Below, in pieces: positions 52,313 through 64,000 of a DNA stretch of 64,000 nucleotides. Position numbers and translations under genes: made by a program. The stretch lies in assembly GCF_000189635.1 (NCBI RefSeq), contig NW_002476387.1, positions 124,001-188,000 on the forward strand, in the 5' to 3' direction. Within the stretch, counting starts at the first letter, position 1, and each line of letters begins with the position of its first letter. Under the pieces are notes generated by a model. That model was given only the letters and a program-made list of their open reading frames with translations. It was not told the origin of the DNA and did not search any database. The DNA comes from Tetrahymena thermophila SB210 (taxonomy: Eukaryota; Ciliophora; Oligohymenophorea; Hymenostomatida; Tetrahymenidae).

Positions 52313-52937
52313 TCAAAATTTTAATTACCTTTATATATTATGAATTTTCTTATTGATTTCTTGATATTTCTTTTCCAAAGTCTTCCTGGCTAAAATAATC
52401 AGATCTTTAAATTTATTAACAGACTTGATTGCTTGGTTGGATTAGTAAATATTCGCTTGTAAGCAATCATATCGATTTACATTTCATCAAAGAAGAAGAA
52501 AAAACTAATGTATAAATAAATATTGAATGTTTCATTCGTGTAACATAATTACATGCTTCTTAACATGTATTTAAAATCTGCAATGCTTTATATGTGTAAT
52601 AGATTTTTAATTATTTAAGAATTATTTAAAGAAGTTTCTGGCACCTATTAAAATTTTCTCAATACTAGATGAAAGTAAGTGGATATCTTAAATTTACGCA
52701 TAGTACGATATATGATGACTTATAAAACGATATCAATTAATTTTTGTATTAAAGGGAACAAATATTAAATATAATCCGTAACATATTCAATTTCTTGTAT
52801 TAAAGAAAATGTTTCCAAGAAATTTTATCTAAAAATTGCTATTCTATTTCATAAAAAATGGCTGAACTTGACGTTACCTTTTAATTAAGCTTAAAATTTT
52901 GCAAAAATTGAAAAAAACTGAATCCCTTCAACTCCAT
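52313..52937 (-). CDS. small unrecognised gene, exon structure uncertain
   Basis: On the minus strand an ATG at 52937 opens MELKGFSFFQFLQNFKLNQK and continues for about 50 codons. A phase-correct intron (GTTACG...TCTAG, 135 nt) can join it to a segment reading IIEKILIGARNFFKQFLNN. The last part, ending at TGA 52313-52315, reads as a clear helix (KSVNKFKDLIILARKTLEKK). At least one more intron is needed between the last two parts and I could not place it. The composition is Lys/Ile/Gln/Phe-rich and helical throughout. It is convergent with the MORN gene (190 bp between stops). No family recognised; it might be a decayed gene. Confidence 0.45.
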
Positions 52938-53561
52938 TTTTAATGAGAATTAAAGCAGTAATGTGAAAGTTTAACTAAGAAGTGAGGATTTTTTTTTATC
53001 ATTCATTAAAATTACAATTAACAAAATCAAGAAAATAATAAAAGTAAATTAAAATTTATAAAAAAGTAATAAGAAAATATAAATTGGCATTGCATAGAAT
53101 TTTTATTTATTAGAGTATCTATCTATCTATTTATTTATTGATCTTGTCTGTCTTATCTATTTGATTTATACTAATTTAAATGAAATATAAGCAAAAAATA
53201 AATAAACAAATAAAATGACCGTCTGTCACAGCCAATACAAAGATCTTTCATAATTAAATGAAATTAATAAGAGCTTCTATCTAAATTATTAAGAATTATT
53301 GAATGAAAATTTTGTAAATAAATTTGATGTGCTTAATGTAAATTTTATACCTATGAAATAAAACAAATAGATTATGTCAGTTTACGCATTATTTCAAGCT
53401 AATCCTTTGTAATTCTTCATTTAAAGACTTGCATGTGAATCCTTTGTCATAATTTTCTAGCAATAAATAAATAAATTATATTAAGATTTAAAGGAGAGAA
53501 ATCAAAATAAACAAAAAAATTTTCACTTTTATAAATAATATAAAAAAAATAAGCAATAAAA
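52938..53561. other. divergent promoter region with simple repeat and a doubtful open frame
   Basis: Spacer upstream of OGDH. A TATC/TATT simple repeat lies at about 53117-53139. A plus-strand ATG at 53215 in good start context (aaaATG) opens MTVCHSQYKDLSQLNEINKS and about 80 codons of fairly coding-like composition. The frame then runs on into OGDH exon 1 in another frame, to TGA near 54066. It may be a small upstream gene or uORF with an unseen intron, or chance. Confidence 0.45.
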
Positions 53562-56500
53562 ATGTTGGCATAAAAGACTAGCAAAGCTGTTTCTAAGATG
53601 CTCTTCAAGAATAAGAGCTTTTTTAATTTCAGAACCACTAAGAATCTCTTAGTGCAAAAGGAAAATCCAAGCAATTTATATGTAGAACAGATGTTCGATT
53701 AGTGGTCAAAGGATCCAAACAGTGTTCATGAAATGTGGAGAGATTATTTTAGTTAAACCTCTCAATAAATTATTGAACCTACTCTTTCTTCTTCATAAGT
53801 TTCTCCTTTTGCTATAGAAAACGCTTCTACAGTTGCTTTCTAAGCATACAACCTCATTAGAAACTATTAGGTTATTGGTCACTCACTTGCTGATATTGAT
53901 CCTTTGGGTAAATAGCCAAGATTTTTAAACAAAAGCTTGTTTTTATAATTATCTATTAACATCAAGATAAAATCAGCTTAATACGTTGATTTCTGTCAAA
54001 TTCATTTATTTGTTTTAATCTTATTTGATTAATAAACGAAATTCATTCTTTATCTTTATCATCTAGTGATAAAACTTAAATAAATATGCTAAATATCTTT
54101 AAATTCTATTTAACAAATTTCAATTTCTTTTTAACCTATTAAATGTAGAGCTCTAAAACTTTAAGGAATTTGGTAAAAAAATTTTAAAATATGACTACCT
54201 TGGTACAAATTTGACTGAAGCTCAAAAGAAGGCAACATTCTCCGTTTCTTAGGGTCCTTGGATTAAAGAAATAGCTGTAAGAAATTCATAAATAACTCTA
54301 AATTTAATTTAAAATGGCATTATTGAATTGATAGGATAATATAATGAAAGAATAAATGAATAAATAAATAAATCAATCAATAAGTATATTTCCTATGGAT
54401 TTTCAAAATTTATTTATTTATTTATTTGAGGCAATATCAAAAATTCTAGAAATATTAAATAAATACTGAATAAATTAATTTAACTATGAAAGTTTTATGC
54501 AAATTTGTAATGAATTAACTGTAACTATAAATATAAAATAGCATTTCTTAGAAGGAAAAGACACATGGAGCATTGGCGAAATTATTGAAATTTGCAAAAA
54601 AATCTACACTGGAAAGATAGGTTTCGAATACTATCACATCGAAAATGTAGATGAAAAGCTTTGGTTATAAAAGAGAATTGAAGATATTGGTCTTAAACCT
54701 TAAAATAATGTAGATCGTAAAAAAACTCTTGAAAGACTTTTAAGAAATGAATAATTCAATCTCTTCTTGAAAAACAGATTCTCTACTTCTAAGCGTTTCG
54801 GTATTGAAGGTTGTGATTCTTTCATTTCTGGTTTAGGAGCTCTTGTTGACCATGCTTGTGAAAATGGAGTTTAATCTCTCATTTTAGGTAATAACTATAG
54901 CTAAAATGAAGCAGTTAAATATAATTCAAATTTAAAATAAATTAATAGGTATGCCACATAGAGGTCGTCTCAATACATTAGCATGCGTTTTCAATAAAAA
55001 TCCTGAATAAATTTTTGCTGAATTCCAGGAAATTAGAGATAAGAGTTTAGATGATGCTGAATGGGGTAATTCTGGTGATGTCAAGTATCATCTTGGTTGC
55101 ACAACTGAAAAGGTCAATCCTAGTGGAAAGAAAATCAAAATGGTAATTTAAAATATTTTATTTGAAGCAAGTATTAAAGAATTTAATAATAAAAATAGAG
55201 CATTCTTCCTAATCCTTCTCACTTAGAAACTGTTAACCCCGTAACTATGGGTTGCGTTAGAGCCGTTCAAGATTTCAAGGGTGATTCTACTGGTTTAAAG
55301 TAAAAAATTGATTAATTTAATATTTTGATTTATTTAATATTTATAATATTGTTAAATAATTGTAGAACTTTAGGTGTTTTGGTTCATGGTGATTCCTCAT
55401 TTTCTGGTTAAGGTGTCGTTTACGAATCATTGTAAATGTAAGAATTAGTTGGATACTCTCCAAGAGGTATTGTTCATATTATTGTCAACAACTAAATTGG
55501 TTTCACTACCACTCCTGCTGAATATAGAACTGGTTTATATTCAACTGATGTTATGAAGTCAGTCGAATCTCCTATTTTCCACGTTAATGCTGACGAACCT
55601 GATTTGGTTGATGCAGTTTTTAGACTTGCTGTTGACTATAGAAACACTTTCCATAAGGATGTTATGGTTGATATTATTGGTTACAGACTTTTTGGTCACA
55701 ATGAATTGGATGAACCCAGGTAATTTTTCATTTTATATTATAAATAAGCGTTTTTAGCTAAATTAATTTTCAAATTTATTAATAAGATTCACTTAACCTA
55801 TGATGTATTCCAAAATCGAAAAGATGACTCCTGTTTACTAAAAGTACTCTAAGAGATTATTAGATGAAGGAGTTATTACACAAGCTGAAATTGAGGAATT
55901 AGAAAAGCACTATACATAAGCTTTAACCAGATCTTACATGACTTCTAAAGAAGAAAGCTTCAACGTTGCTGATTGGAAAGCTAAGCCTTGGGAAGTAGTT
56001 GATGTCATGCAAACTGGTAAGAAACTTTAATAAATAAATTTATATTTACAAAAGTGAAAAGCATTCGAGATATTCATTTTTATTTGCATATAAAATTAGG
56101 TGGCATGAAGGGAACTGCTTTTGATTTAAATATGTTAAAGGATATTGGAAAGAAGATTTGTGAAATTCCAACTGATTTTAATATTCATCCTTAATTAAAG
56201 AAAATTTTCTAAGCTCGTTAATAATCTGTTGAAACTGGTGAACATATTGATATGGCCACTGCTGAAGCTTTAGCTTTTGCTACTCTTTTAACTGAAGGTT
56301 TTAATATCCGTATTAGTGGTCAAGATGTTGAAAGAGGTACTTTCTCTCAAAGACACGCTGTCTTAAATGATTAAGTTAGTGTAAAGAAAATCAAACCTAT
56401 TTTATAATGCTTGCCTGAAAATCAAAGAAACGACCAACGTTTCACCGTTGTTAACTCCCATTTATCTGAATACGGTGTTTTAGGTTTTGAATATGGTTAT

Positions 56501-57567
56501 TCTATCACAAATCCTAACTGTCTCACTATTTGGGAAGGTCAATTTGGTGACTTTGCTAACGGTGCTTAAATTATCATCGATAACTACCTTGCATCTGGTG
56601 AAGCTAAGTGGAACGTATAAACTGGTCTTGTAGTTCTTTTACCTCATGGTATGGATGGCCAAGGTCCTGAACACTCTTCAGGAAGAATGGAAAGATTCCT
56701 TTAAATGTGTGATGATGATATTTAATCTGCCATTTCTTAACCTAAAACTAGACAAAGAGGTCAAGGAAGAAAGATTAACTGGTCAGTTATTTGCTGTTCT
56801 TTCTCTGCAAATTATTTCCACGCCCTTCGTAGATAAATGCACAGAGATTTCAGAAAGCCATTGATTGCTTTCACTTCTAAGAAACTCCTTAGATTTAAAC
56901 CTGTAAAAAAAACTCATCTAAAATGAATTTATTAATTAAAAAATTTTAATTTAATCAATAAAGGCTTGCTCAAATATCAAGGAATTCACCGAATTCACTG
57001 ATAACCCTAATCTATTTAAGAACGTTGTCCCCGAAACTGAAAAGATCGTTGAAAGCTCCTAAGTTAAAAAGGTTGTTATTTGTTCTGGTTAAGTTTATTG
57101 GGATCTTGTTGAATACAGATAAGAACACAAGAAGAATGTAATTAATTAATTAAATTTAAAACTTATTTAAAAGATTTATTAAAATTAATGTATTTTGAAA
57201 TTAGGATATTGCTATAGTAAGAATTGAATAGATTGCTCCCTTCCCTTACGAAGATATTAGAAGTGCTATTCAAAACTATAAAAACGCTGAATTTATTTGG
57301 TGCTAAGAAGAACATGAAAACAGCGGTGCCTGGACCTACATTGAACCCAGACTTGAAATAGTAAGAAATTAATTAAAAAATCATAAATTTAAAATATTAA
57401 AATATCTTTAAATAAAATAGATTTTAGATGAATTGAAATCCGAAGGATCTATTAAGCACAACAAACTTAATTATATTGGCAGAAAGAGATAAGCTTCTAC
57501 TGCTACCGGCTCAACCAAGGTTCATAAGCTTGAATTAGAATCTATCTTGAAGAAAATATTCAACTGA
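53562..57567 (+). CDS. OGDH: 2-oxoglutarate dehydrogenase, E1 component (mitochondrial)
   Basis: Thiamine-diphosphate enzyme of the TCA cycle that decarboxylates 2-oxoglutarate and passes succinyl to the E2 lipoyl arm. Eleven exons: 53562-53907, 54149-54276, 54542-54887, 54949-55142, 55199-55299, 55366-55719, 55787-56016, 56100-56902, 56964-57137, 57205-57360, 57421-57567; 993 codons including TGA, the normal length. A Lys/Arg/Ser-rich N terminus ([20 protein letters not shown]) fits a mitochondrial presequence. Family motifs are in order: [105 protein letters not shown], and a C-terminal [12 protein letters not shown]. The ThDP and E1 pairing residues look intact. The first two introns are long (241 and 265 nt) compared with the others (55-90 nt). 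Confidence 0.97.
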
Positions 57568-58305
57568 ATAAAAACAAAATAAACATGACAAATAGCTTTA
57601 TCTAAAAAAATATTTAAAAGTGGATAGAGTACAAAATACTTAATTTAAATCTAAATAAACTCTTTGAAAAGATTTCTGATAAAATATACTAATATATATT
57701 AGAAAGTTTATAAAATATATAAAAATATTAACAAATATGTTAGTACATATGATAGTAGTTCATATCTTTACGAATCTATCTAAGTTTTTCTAACTAATTT
57801 AATTCTCTTTATCATTTCATAAATACACACTTAAATCCCTACGTATGTATACAAACTAGTTTAATATAGTATATAATATATATAAGTATAGTTTTAAAAA
57901 ATAAATCGTTTAATTTTTATCTAAGCAAAAATCTTTAATTTATGAAAGTTTATTAGGCCACTAAAAATTTTTTTCAAACTATAAATGATTTTTAATCTTA
58001 TTAAAAACCAAATATCAATTAAAATATAAATCAACATTAAATAACAAAGTATTTTTTATTGTTTGTTAAGTACTGCCAATCCTCATAAATTAAGTTTTCA
58101 ATTAATTATTATATAAAAAAAATTTTTTAAAGTTAAAAAATTTTAATTAAATTGAAGAAATGGTCTGAAAAAATAAATGAATTATAATCAAAATACCCTT
58201 TTAATAAATATAAATTTGTTTACCATAAATTAATTGTATTCAAAAATGTTTCTTTAAAATTTTTGTGTTTGTTTGTTTTTTGTAATTTAATTTAAATTAA
58301 AGAAA
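57568..58305. other. AT-rich convergent intergenic region
   Basis: About 740 bp between the stops of OGDH (+) and the coiled-coil gene (-). Contains TA-rich alternating tracts near 57700-57890. No gene or structured element seen. Confidence 0.6.
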
Positions 58306-61300
58306 TCAATGTTTATTTTAACTTTCATTATTTTAAATTTTATCTTTTTTTGGTTCAGAATTCTACTATCTTTCATTCACATTGCTTTATACTTTTTGTG
58401 ATGGCTCTTATTTATCTGGAGAATTTTAATCTGCCAAAATTACATATTAAGGGATATTATTTTCCTGCATTAGATTTAAAGAATTCTGGGATTGTTTTAT
58501 ATTATATTATTAACTTTCTCTTCTTGAATAGTTTGAATTAGATTTAATGTTTCCAAAATTTTAACTGAATTGTGTTTCTTAGAATTGCATGTCAGTCTTT
58601 TCATCTTTTAAGTTTTTATTTTTCTTCGGATCAATTTTTTATTTGCCATTACCATTATAAATATCATACTAAATAGATTACTTAACAGTAGGTTCATCAT
58701 CAACTCTTTCTGGATTAAGCAAATTTCTATTTTGTTAATCCACCTGTGTATTTTATTTATATTAAGTTTGATTGAATTGTTTGTCAGTATCAATAGATGA
58801 TTTTGATTTATCAATTTTATTAGAATTATCCTAAAAATTTTATTATTTATTAATTGTGTAGTTTGAAATAACAATACTTTCATATTTTTCTTAATTACAC
58901 CTCTCTCCACTTCTTTTACTTTACTTATCATCGTTTTCTTTATATCTATTACTAGCTCTTTTTGTATTACTTCCTGTGTTTCTTCCTTAGATTTAAGCTT
59001 AACTATAGTCATTTTCACTAACTTCTATCGTAGTTTCTGTTTTAATTGATTTGTGATTTTTTTCTTCTGTGTTTTTTAAAGGCTAAAAATTTTAATTGCT
59101 TTGGTTTAGATACCCTTCAAATTACTTCAATTTATCTAGTTTTATAATTTTAGAATGGGTTGAGATATCACCTTCTGCTCTTTTTTGCTGGAGCACAGAC
59201 ACTTTAGGTGTGTTAGAAAAAATATTTTATTAAAATGAATCAGGACTTCCTTATTTTTAATTCTACAGTCTCTTATTCTTTCTTTAAAAGTAAGGTGCTT
59301 ATTTGTTTATTAAATCTATTTGTTCATCGTTTTTTCTTGGACTATTTTGATTACTTTTATAAATTTTATTAAATCTTGTCTAGACTGTTAAAGACTCGTT
59401 AGAAAGAGGATTTAATCTATATTTATCAGGTATTGGTGATTGATTTTAGCTTTAGCGATTAATGAATAATTAATTTTTATTTTTAGATTGTTCTTATTTA
59501 CTATCTAAAGTCTGAGATGGTGATTGATTTTAATTTTAACAACTGTTTACTTAAATTGTCTTATTTTATGTTTTGCAGCTATCTTCGTTATAAAAATCAT
59601 AAACTTATTTATTCTAGCTTTTTTAGATTTAGTTACTTTTAGGACTATTATACTATGTTTAGCAAAAACCTATTGTTTTATTTTTTTTATTAGTTGTCGA
59701 AATAGGTAGTTAGTTATTTTAGATGCTCTGAGTGTCATTAGAATTATATATACTGCGATTTTATTTAGCTTTACTGAATCCAGATGATTCCTATGAAAAA
59801 TTAGCATTTTTTGTTGTTTAATTATCATAAAAATTCGAGTCTTCATCAAATCCTTCATACGATGTTATGTTACAAACTGAATTTTCTTAAAGACTTTTTT
59901 CTAAACCTAGAGTATCTTTACGTCTGAATGCTCGTAAAGCTTTTTTATATTAATAATTAGCTGATTATTTTTATTTATCTAGAGATCTCTAAATATTTTC
60001 CTTGATTCTTTAAAGTTCTTCTTTTTCAAGCAAAAGTTAATTATACTTTTCATCATCCATACTTATTTTTTATCTTATATTTTATAGTTTCTTTGTTTTG
60101 AGAGTTTAGATTCTATCAATATTCTCCCTAGCACTCTCTTGCTTTATCTAGGATTTTATTTGCAATTTCATAAGATCTTATTAAATTTTTTATTGTCTAA
60201 CTTATTCTGCATATTACTCTTTCAAAAGCATATTCTGATGCTCTTGTTTTCTTTTTTGCTACTTTAAATGTTGTAATTACTAAGTCTTTTGCTAAGCAGA
60301 CTCCTATCGTTTTTCTAGCTCTTCTTGCATTTACCTTACTCTTTCTTCCTCTTCCATTTCTATTTTTTCTAACCTCTTATCAGCTTCTCTACTTTTTGAA
60401 GCAAGCTCAGACTGCCTTTTCTTTTTCATCAACTCATGTCTAGTATTCTGGAAAAAAAAAAAAAATCAAATTTAAAAGTAATAACATAATAATAGATTTA
60501 CAATAGATTAGTAAATAGAGGCTTATCTAAGCTCGGAATTAGCTCTTCTTTCTTAAAGATAATTATATCTTTAATTGTCAATTTGCTTTTTTCTTTTTGA
60601 CGATGTTTTATCCTTTTCACCTATTTACTTTTAGATATAAAATTAGTTATGTAAATAAATATCTTTAATTATAATCTACTTCATCTAACATCATTAGGTA
60701 TATTTGTTTTTCAGCTTTTAACTATTAAATTTTTTCTTCTATTTTTTATCTTTCCTCTTCTGCTTACATGATCTTTTGTTATCTTTCAAATTCTATTTAC
60801 TTTATAAATTTTTTTTTGGTTTTTAATATTTATTTAACTTTAATAATGTGATTTATTTACTTTTCTCTTTTCCATCACCTACTTAAACTCCTGCTTAGAT
60901 TTTCTGTTGTAATTTTCAGTTTTACACCTTTGATTATTGTACTGGTTTTCAAGTTTATTAACATAAGTTTGTTATCTTTTAATTTCATTTGTCTATTTTA
61001 TTTCATTTATTTATTTTAATTTTTCACTAGAAAGTGATTTAACTCTAGCATCATCTTTTTCTTACTATGCAATTATTTATTTAGCTACAGCTAATCTTAT
61101 TTATTAGTCTGTATCTTTTTTTTAATGAATAGATTTTTATCTCTCCTATTCAATTACTTATTTTTGATTCTGTTTAATTTACTAATTAAGTTAGATTTCT
61201 TGAAGCCTTTACTCTGCTAGCAGGTTTTTCTATTAATACATAAATTCAATTTTAAATTTATATGGAAAAGCACAAAATTTACTTATTCTAATTCTTCCCA

Positions 61301-62147
61301 AAGCATTTATTTATCATACAAAAACTCAATATCCTTTTACTAAAAAGAAGATTTTAGCAATACATAAAACGAAATATTTTTACATTTTTGCTTTTAATGT
61401 GCCAAAGTTCTTTTGAGCCTCTTTCTAAAAATGATTCTTAAGTCAATGAAATATTATGTGTTTTAGATCCACTATTAATCTAGAAATTAAAATATATTGA
61501 ATTAATAACATTTTTAATTAAAAAATAACATAAAATTAATAATTAACTTTATTTGTGGTTATATAACAAGCACTAATTTCTTATAAATAATACAGCCTTA
61601 AAATTAATAAATAAATATAAAAATACTATAATGTGTTTTACATGGAAGGTTTGAGAATATCTTGACCTATACTCGTTTTCTTTTTCCTCCTATTTAATGA
61701 TCTTATTCCTTTCCTATATTTTTTAGCAAAATAATTATAATATTTAATAAAAATTTAACTCTACTTGTGAAACTAATCTAATTTTTTCTTGTCTTTTCAT
61801 TTCATATTATTAATATCTCTCTTTAATGTAAATATCAGGATCTAAATGCTATTAAGCCTTAAAATTAATGGCTTCTTCTTCAAATTCATTTATCTACTTT
61901 ATCAAGAATTCCTACTACTTATATCCAAGATTATCAATCGCTTTCAAAGAGCGAGGGCTGAAAATATTTTTATAATAAAATAAAGAAATTAACATAGATT
62001 GTTGTTAAAATTTTCGAGCAAATAATTTTATGAAAATCATTAATGGAAAATGGTCAACCTGTTAATCTTTTAAAATTTATTTGGGTCTGGATTAAAGTTT
62101 TTTATGCTAACAATATCTTAGTTTTCTACTTTTTGTGGTGTTTGCAT
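58306..62147 (-). CDS. large coiled-coil protein with disordered C-terminal half
   Basis: Nine exons read leftward: 62147-62059, 61957-61765, 61713-61642, 61479-61384, 61339-61283, 61229-60861, 60799-60680, 60627-60502, 60447-58306; 1088 codons including TGA. Residues about 40-620 are highly charged coiled coil rich in Gln, Lys, Glu and Arg (RHELMKKKRQSELASKSREA, ERRANSELRQ, EEERVRQMQEELEKRQESAQ), trichohyalin- or CFAP-like in look. From about 640 to the end it is Ser/Asn/Gln/Lys-rich, likely disordered, with a repeated NQSP motif (QNQSPSQTL, QNQSPIPDK). The first intron uses a GTTGAC donor. This layout is common in axonemal and basal-body proteins, but no specific family is recognised. The eight small N-terminal exons against one 2.1-kb last exon are notable. 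Confidence 0.78.
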
Positions 62148-63226
62148 GAAAAAAGCGATAGCAGCTTAGCTAGAATAGTAAATATTTACTTAATAAAATT
62201 TGATGTAAAAATTATTGATTAATATAAAATTTATACTTTTAAACAGTTGAAAATACTGAATACTCAAATCTCTTAATATAAAAACAACTGAATTTTTTAA
62301 TACTTTAGCTTTACCATTAACTATTACTTCCAGAATTTACATACTCTGTTATTATTGACCATTCCTCTATTGTTATTAAATATTCAAAATAGAGAAACAG
62401 AATAACTCGTGTAATTTATTATTGCCAATGATCTGATTATTAACCATATTATTTAAAATAAATGAAAACACTATAACTAACTATATATCAAATGAAACCC
62501 ATCACTAATAAATATTTTTATTGAATTTGATGAATATAAAATTTATAAAAATTAGGTAAAACCATATCTTAAAAAATAAGTAAATAATATAATTTATTTA
62601 ACAATTTAAATTAAATATTATAAAGGCAAAATTTTTTTTTTAAATTGAAAAATGGAATCAAACTGAATTGAGTTTTTTTATTTAAAATAATTTATTAATA
62701 AAACTTTGAAATAATCAATAATAAATGTTATTTGAGTTAAAATATTAATTTGAATATTTGATAAATAAATGTAGTATGTTGTAGATGTTTAAATGAAATT
62801 TTATGAAGTAATTAATTAATTTATTATTTATTTAAGGAGATTCACCTATTAGTTAAATTATTTTTGTTTTAAAATTTATTATATGATTCTTGTTTGATAA
62901 GATATATGTTATGATAGAAGAATTATAAGAAATTAATTTATCTAAAATCAATTATAATACCGCATTGTTTGTTTAGATATCCTTTTTTTTTATTTTGGAT
63001 TGTATTTTGATCAATAAGATTTCATTAAAGATTATTAAAAGCAAATAAAATTATAGGGAGAAAGAATCAATGAAAGAAAGTGCAATAAATTTTTTGGTTT
63101 ATTTTGTTTATGCCCTTTCCTGAGAATATTATGATGATACGCATAAATAATTTATGATATAAAAGAAAAAGGAAATTAATTAAAATAAAATACAAATAAA
63201 AAGAAAGAAAATTAATTTTAATTAAA
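62148..63226. other. divergent promoter region
   Basis: About 1.1 kb of AT-rich spacer between the starts of the coiled-coil gene (-) and the V-ATPase subunit E gene (+). No coding-like frame recognised. Confidence 0.6.
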
Positions 63227-64000
63227 ATGGCAGATTTTATTAATAAACCTCAAGAAAACGTTTAGAAGATCGTTGAAGCCATCAAATCTGAAGCAGAAGA
63301 GAAGGCTGAACAAATTAAAAAGAATGCTGAAGAATAATTTAAGATTCAAAAAAATAATATTGTCAATACTGAAAAGGATAAAATCATTGAAGAATATAAA
63401 AAGAGATTAGAAAAGCTCATAGTTGACAGAAGAATGTAATAATTTTATTGAAAAAGAATTGAAAATAATTATATTTTTAAGCAGTAAATTTAACAATTAA
63501 GCACATTTATTACTAAAAAAATCTAAAATTATTTTCAAATATCTTAAAATAGTCAACGTTCTGCCAAAATCAATGAATAGAGATTAGAAAAAATGAAAGC
63601 TCGTTTTGACTTTATTGAAAAGCTAAAGGGTGAAATTTCTAATAAAATCGTTTAATCCGTTTCAGACCCTAATAAATATAAAAATGTCTTCAAGCAACTT
63701 ATAATCTAGGTAATCCATTCAGCTAATATCCTTCATGTTTTAACTAAAAAATATAATTGCATTTGAAATAAAATAATCAAATGATAAATATAGCAGCAGA
63801 TAAAATAGTAATCCTATAATTTAGATTAGCATTAACAAAGACCAATAAGGTTGTTCAAAAAATATTAAAATGTTAGCATTGAAATTTAGGTTAAAAATTT
63901 AGCATAATTGAATAAAAAATAAAATGATTCTATGGCAAATATTATATATCGAAATAAATATCAAACTTTGCTAAACACAAGATATATTAATTACTGCTTT
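63227..64000 (+). CDS. V-type H+-ATPase subunit E, 5' part
   Basis: Peripheral-stalk subunit of the proton pump that acidifies endosomes, food vacuoles and the contractile vacuole system. Two exons are visible, 63227-63435 and 63553-63709, giving about 122 residues. They read MADFINKPQENVQKIVEAIK, then a charged helix (EAEEKAEQIKKNAEEQFKIQ), and after a 117-nt intron QRSAKINEQRLEKMKARFDF, matching the family's N-terminal helix and its E-A-x-E-K-A-E-x-I signature. The expected C-terminal globular part (about 100 residues) is not found in 63710-64000, which reads as spacer, so an intron of at least 290 nt carries the gene past the window edge. The start codon sits in aattaaaATG. Confidence 0.9.

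Noticed and set aside
53117-53139. TATC/TATT and CAAA short tandem repeats as regulatory elements
   Set aside because: They are short, common in AT-rich ciliate spacer, and show no relation to a start site; treated as simple repeats.
56646-56864. 72-codon plus-strand frame inside OGDH exon 8
   Set aside because: It is out of frame with the conserved OGDH sequence at this position, which is beyond doubt.
1-64000. Transposons, retroelements, virus-like elements, CRISPR arrays, telomere repeats
   Set aside because: No reverse transcriptase, integrase, transposase or capsid motif, no long terminal repeats, no spaced direct-repeat array and no G4T2-type telomeric tract was seen on either strand.
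63710-64000. Third exon of V-ATPase subunit E
   Set aside because: No frame after 63709 resembles the expected C-terminal part of the subunit, and TGA and long A/T runs break all candidates; the exon is presumably beyond the window.

Overview
The window is AT-rich eukaryotic DNA from a ciliate nuclear (probably macronuclear) genome. TGA is the only stop, and TAA and TAG are read as glutamine. This shows at conserved glutamines: TAA in the SGQG and NNQIGF motifs of 2-oxoglutarate dehydrogenase, TAG in the WIMKP...SQG motif of a tubulin-ligase-like enzyme. Most introns are AT-rich GT...AG introns of about 50-70 nt, longer than Paramecium's 20-35 nt, so a hymenostome close to Tetrahymena is the best guess (inference). 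Under the standard code nearly every gene looks shattered into 60-100-residue pieces. Exon maps below were read by eye from GT/AG borders, frame continuity and family motifs; for most genes the summed exons come to a whole number of codons.

Layout, left to right: a possible partial minus-strand gene at the left edge (1-97); an axonemal inner-arm-type dynein heavy chain (1604-15437, +, 24 exons, about 4063 aa); a large protein with a multi-pass membrane front and LRR-like tail (16246-20725, +); a small secreted Cys-rich protein (21341-21637, +); a tandem duplication covering the 3' end of a DENN-domain Rab-GEF-like gene (22863-26291, -); an LRR plus coiled-coil protein (26866-28602, +); a giant intronless tubulin-tyrosine-ligase-like (TTLL) protein (29689-34752, -); IFT46 (35315-37050, -); a DHHC palmitoyltransferase (38143-39387, +); a low-complexity repeat protein and a multi-pass membrane protein only 64 bp apart (40550-42023 and 42088-43661, +); an intronless coiled-coil protein (44154-46664, -); a small secreted, probably GPI-anchored protein (48088-48522, +); a B-box/MORN protein (50005-52122, +); a small unrecognised minus-strand gene (52313-52937); mitochondrial 2-oxoglutarate dehydrogenase E1 (53562-57567, +); a long coiled-coil protein (58306-62147, -); and the first two exons of V-ATPase subunit E (from 63227, +).

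Several genes point to cilia: dynein heavy chain, IFT46, TTLL-type tubulin modifier, and possibly the LRR/coiled-coil, MORN and long coiled-coil proteins. The rest are housekeeping (OGDH, V-ATPase) or membrane traffic and lipidation (DENN, DHHC). No viral or retroelement sequence, transposon, tRNA, rRNA or CRISPR array was recognised. Gene-free stretches are 75-85% A+T by eye and mostly featureless.
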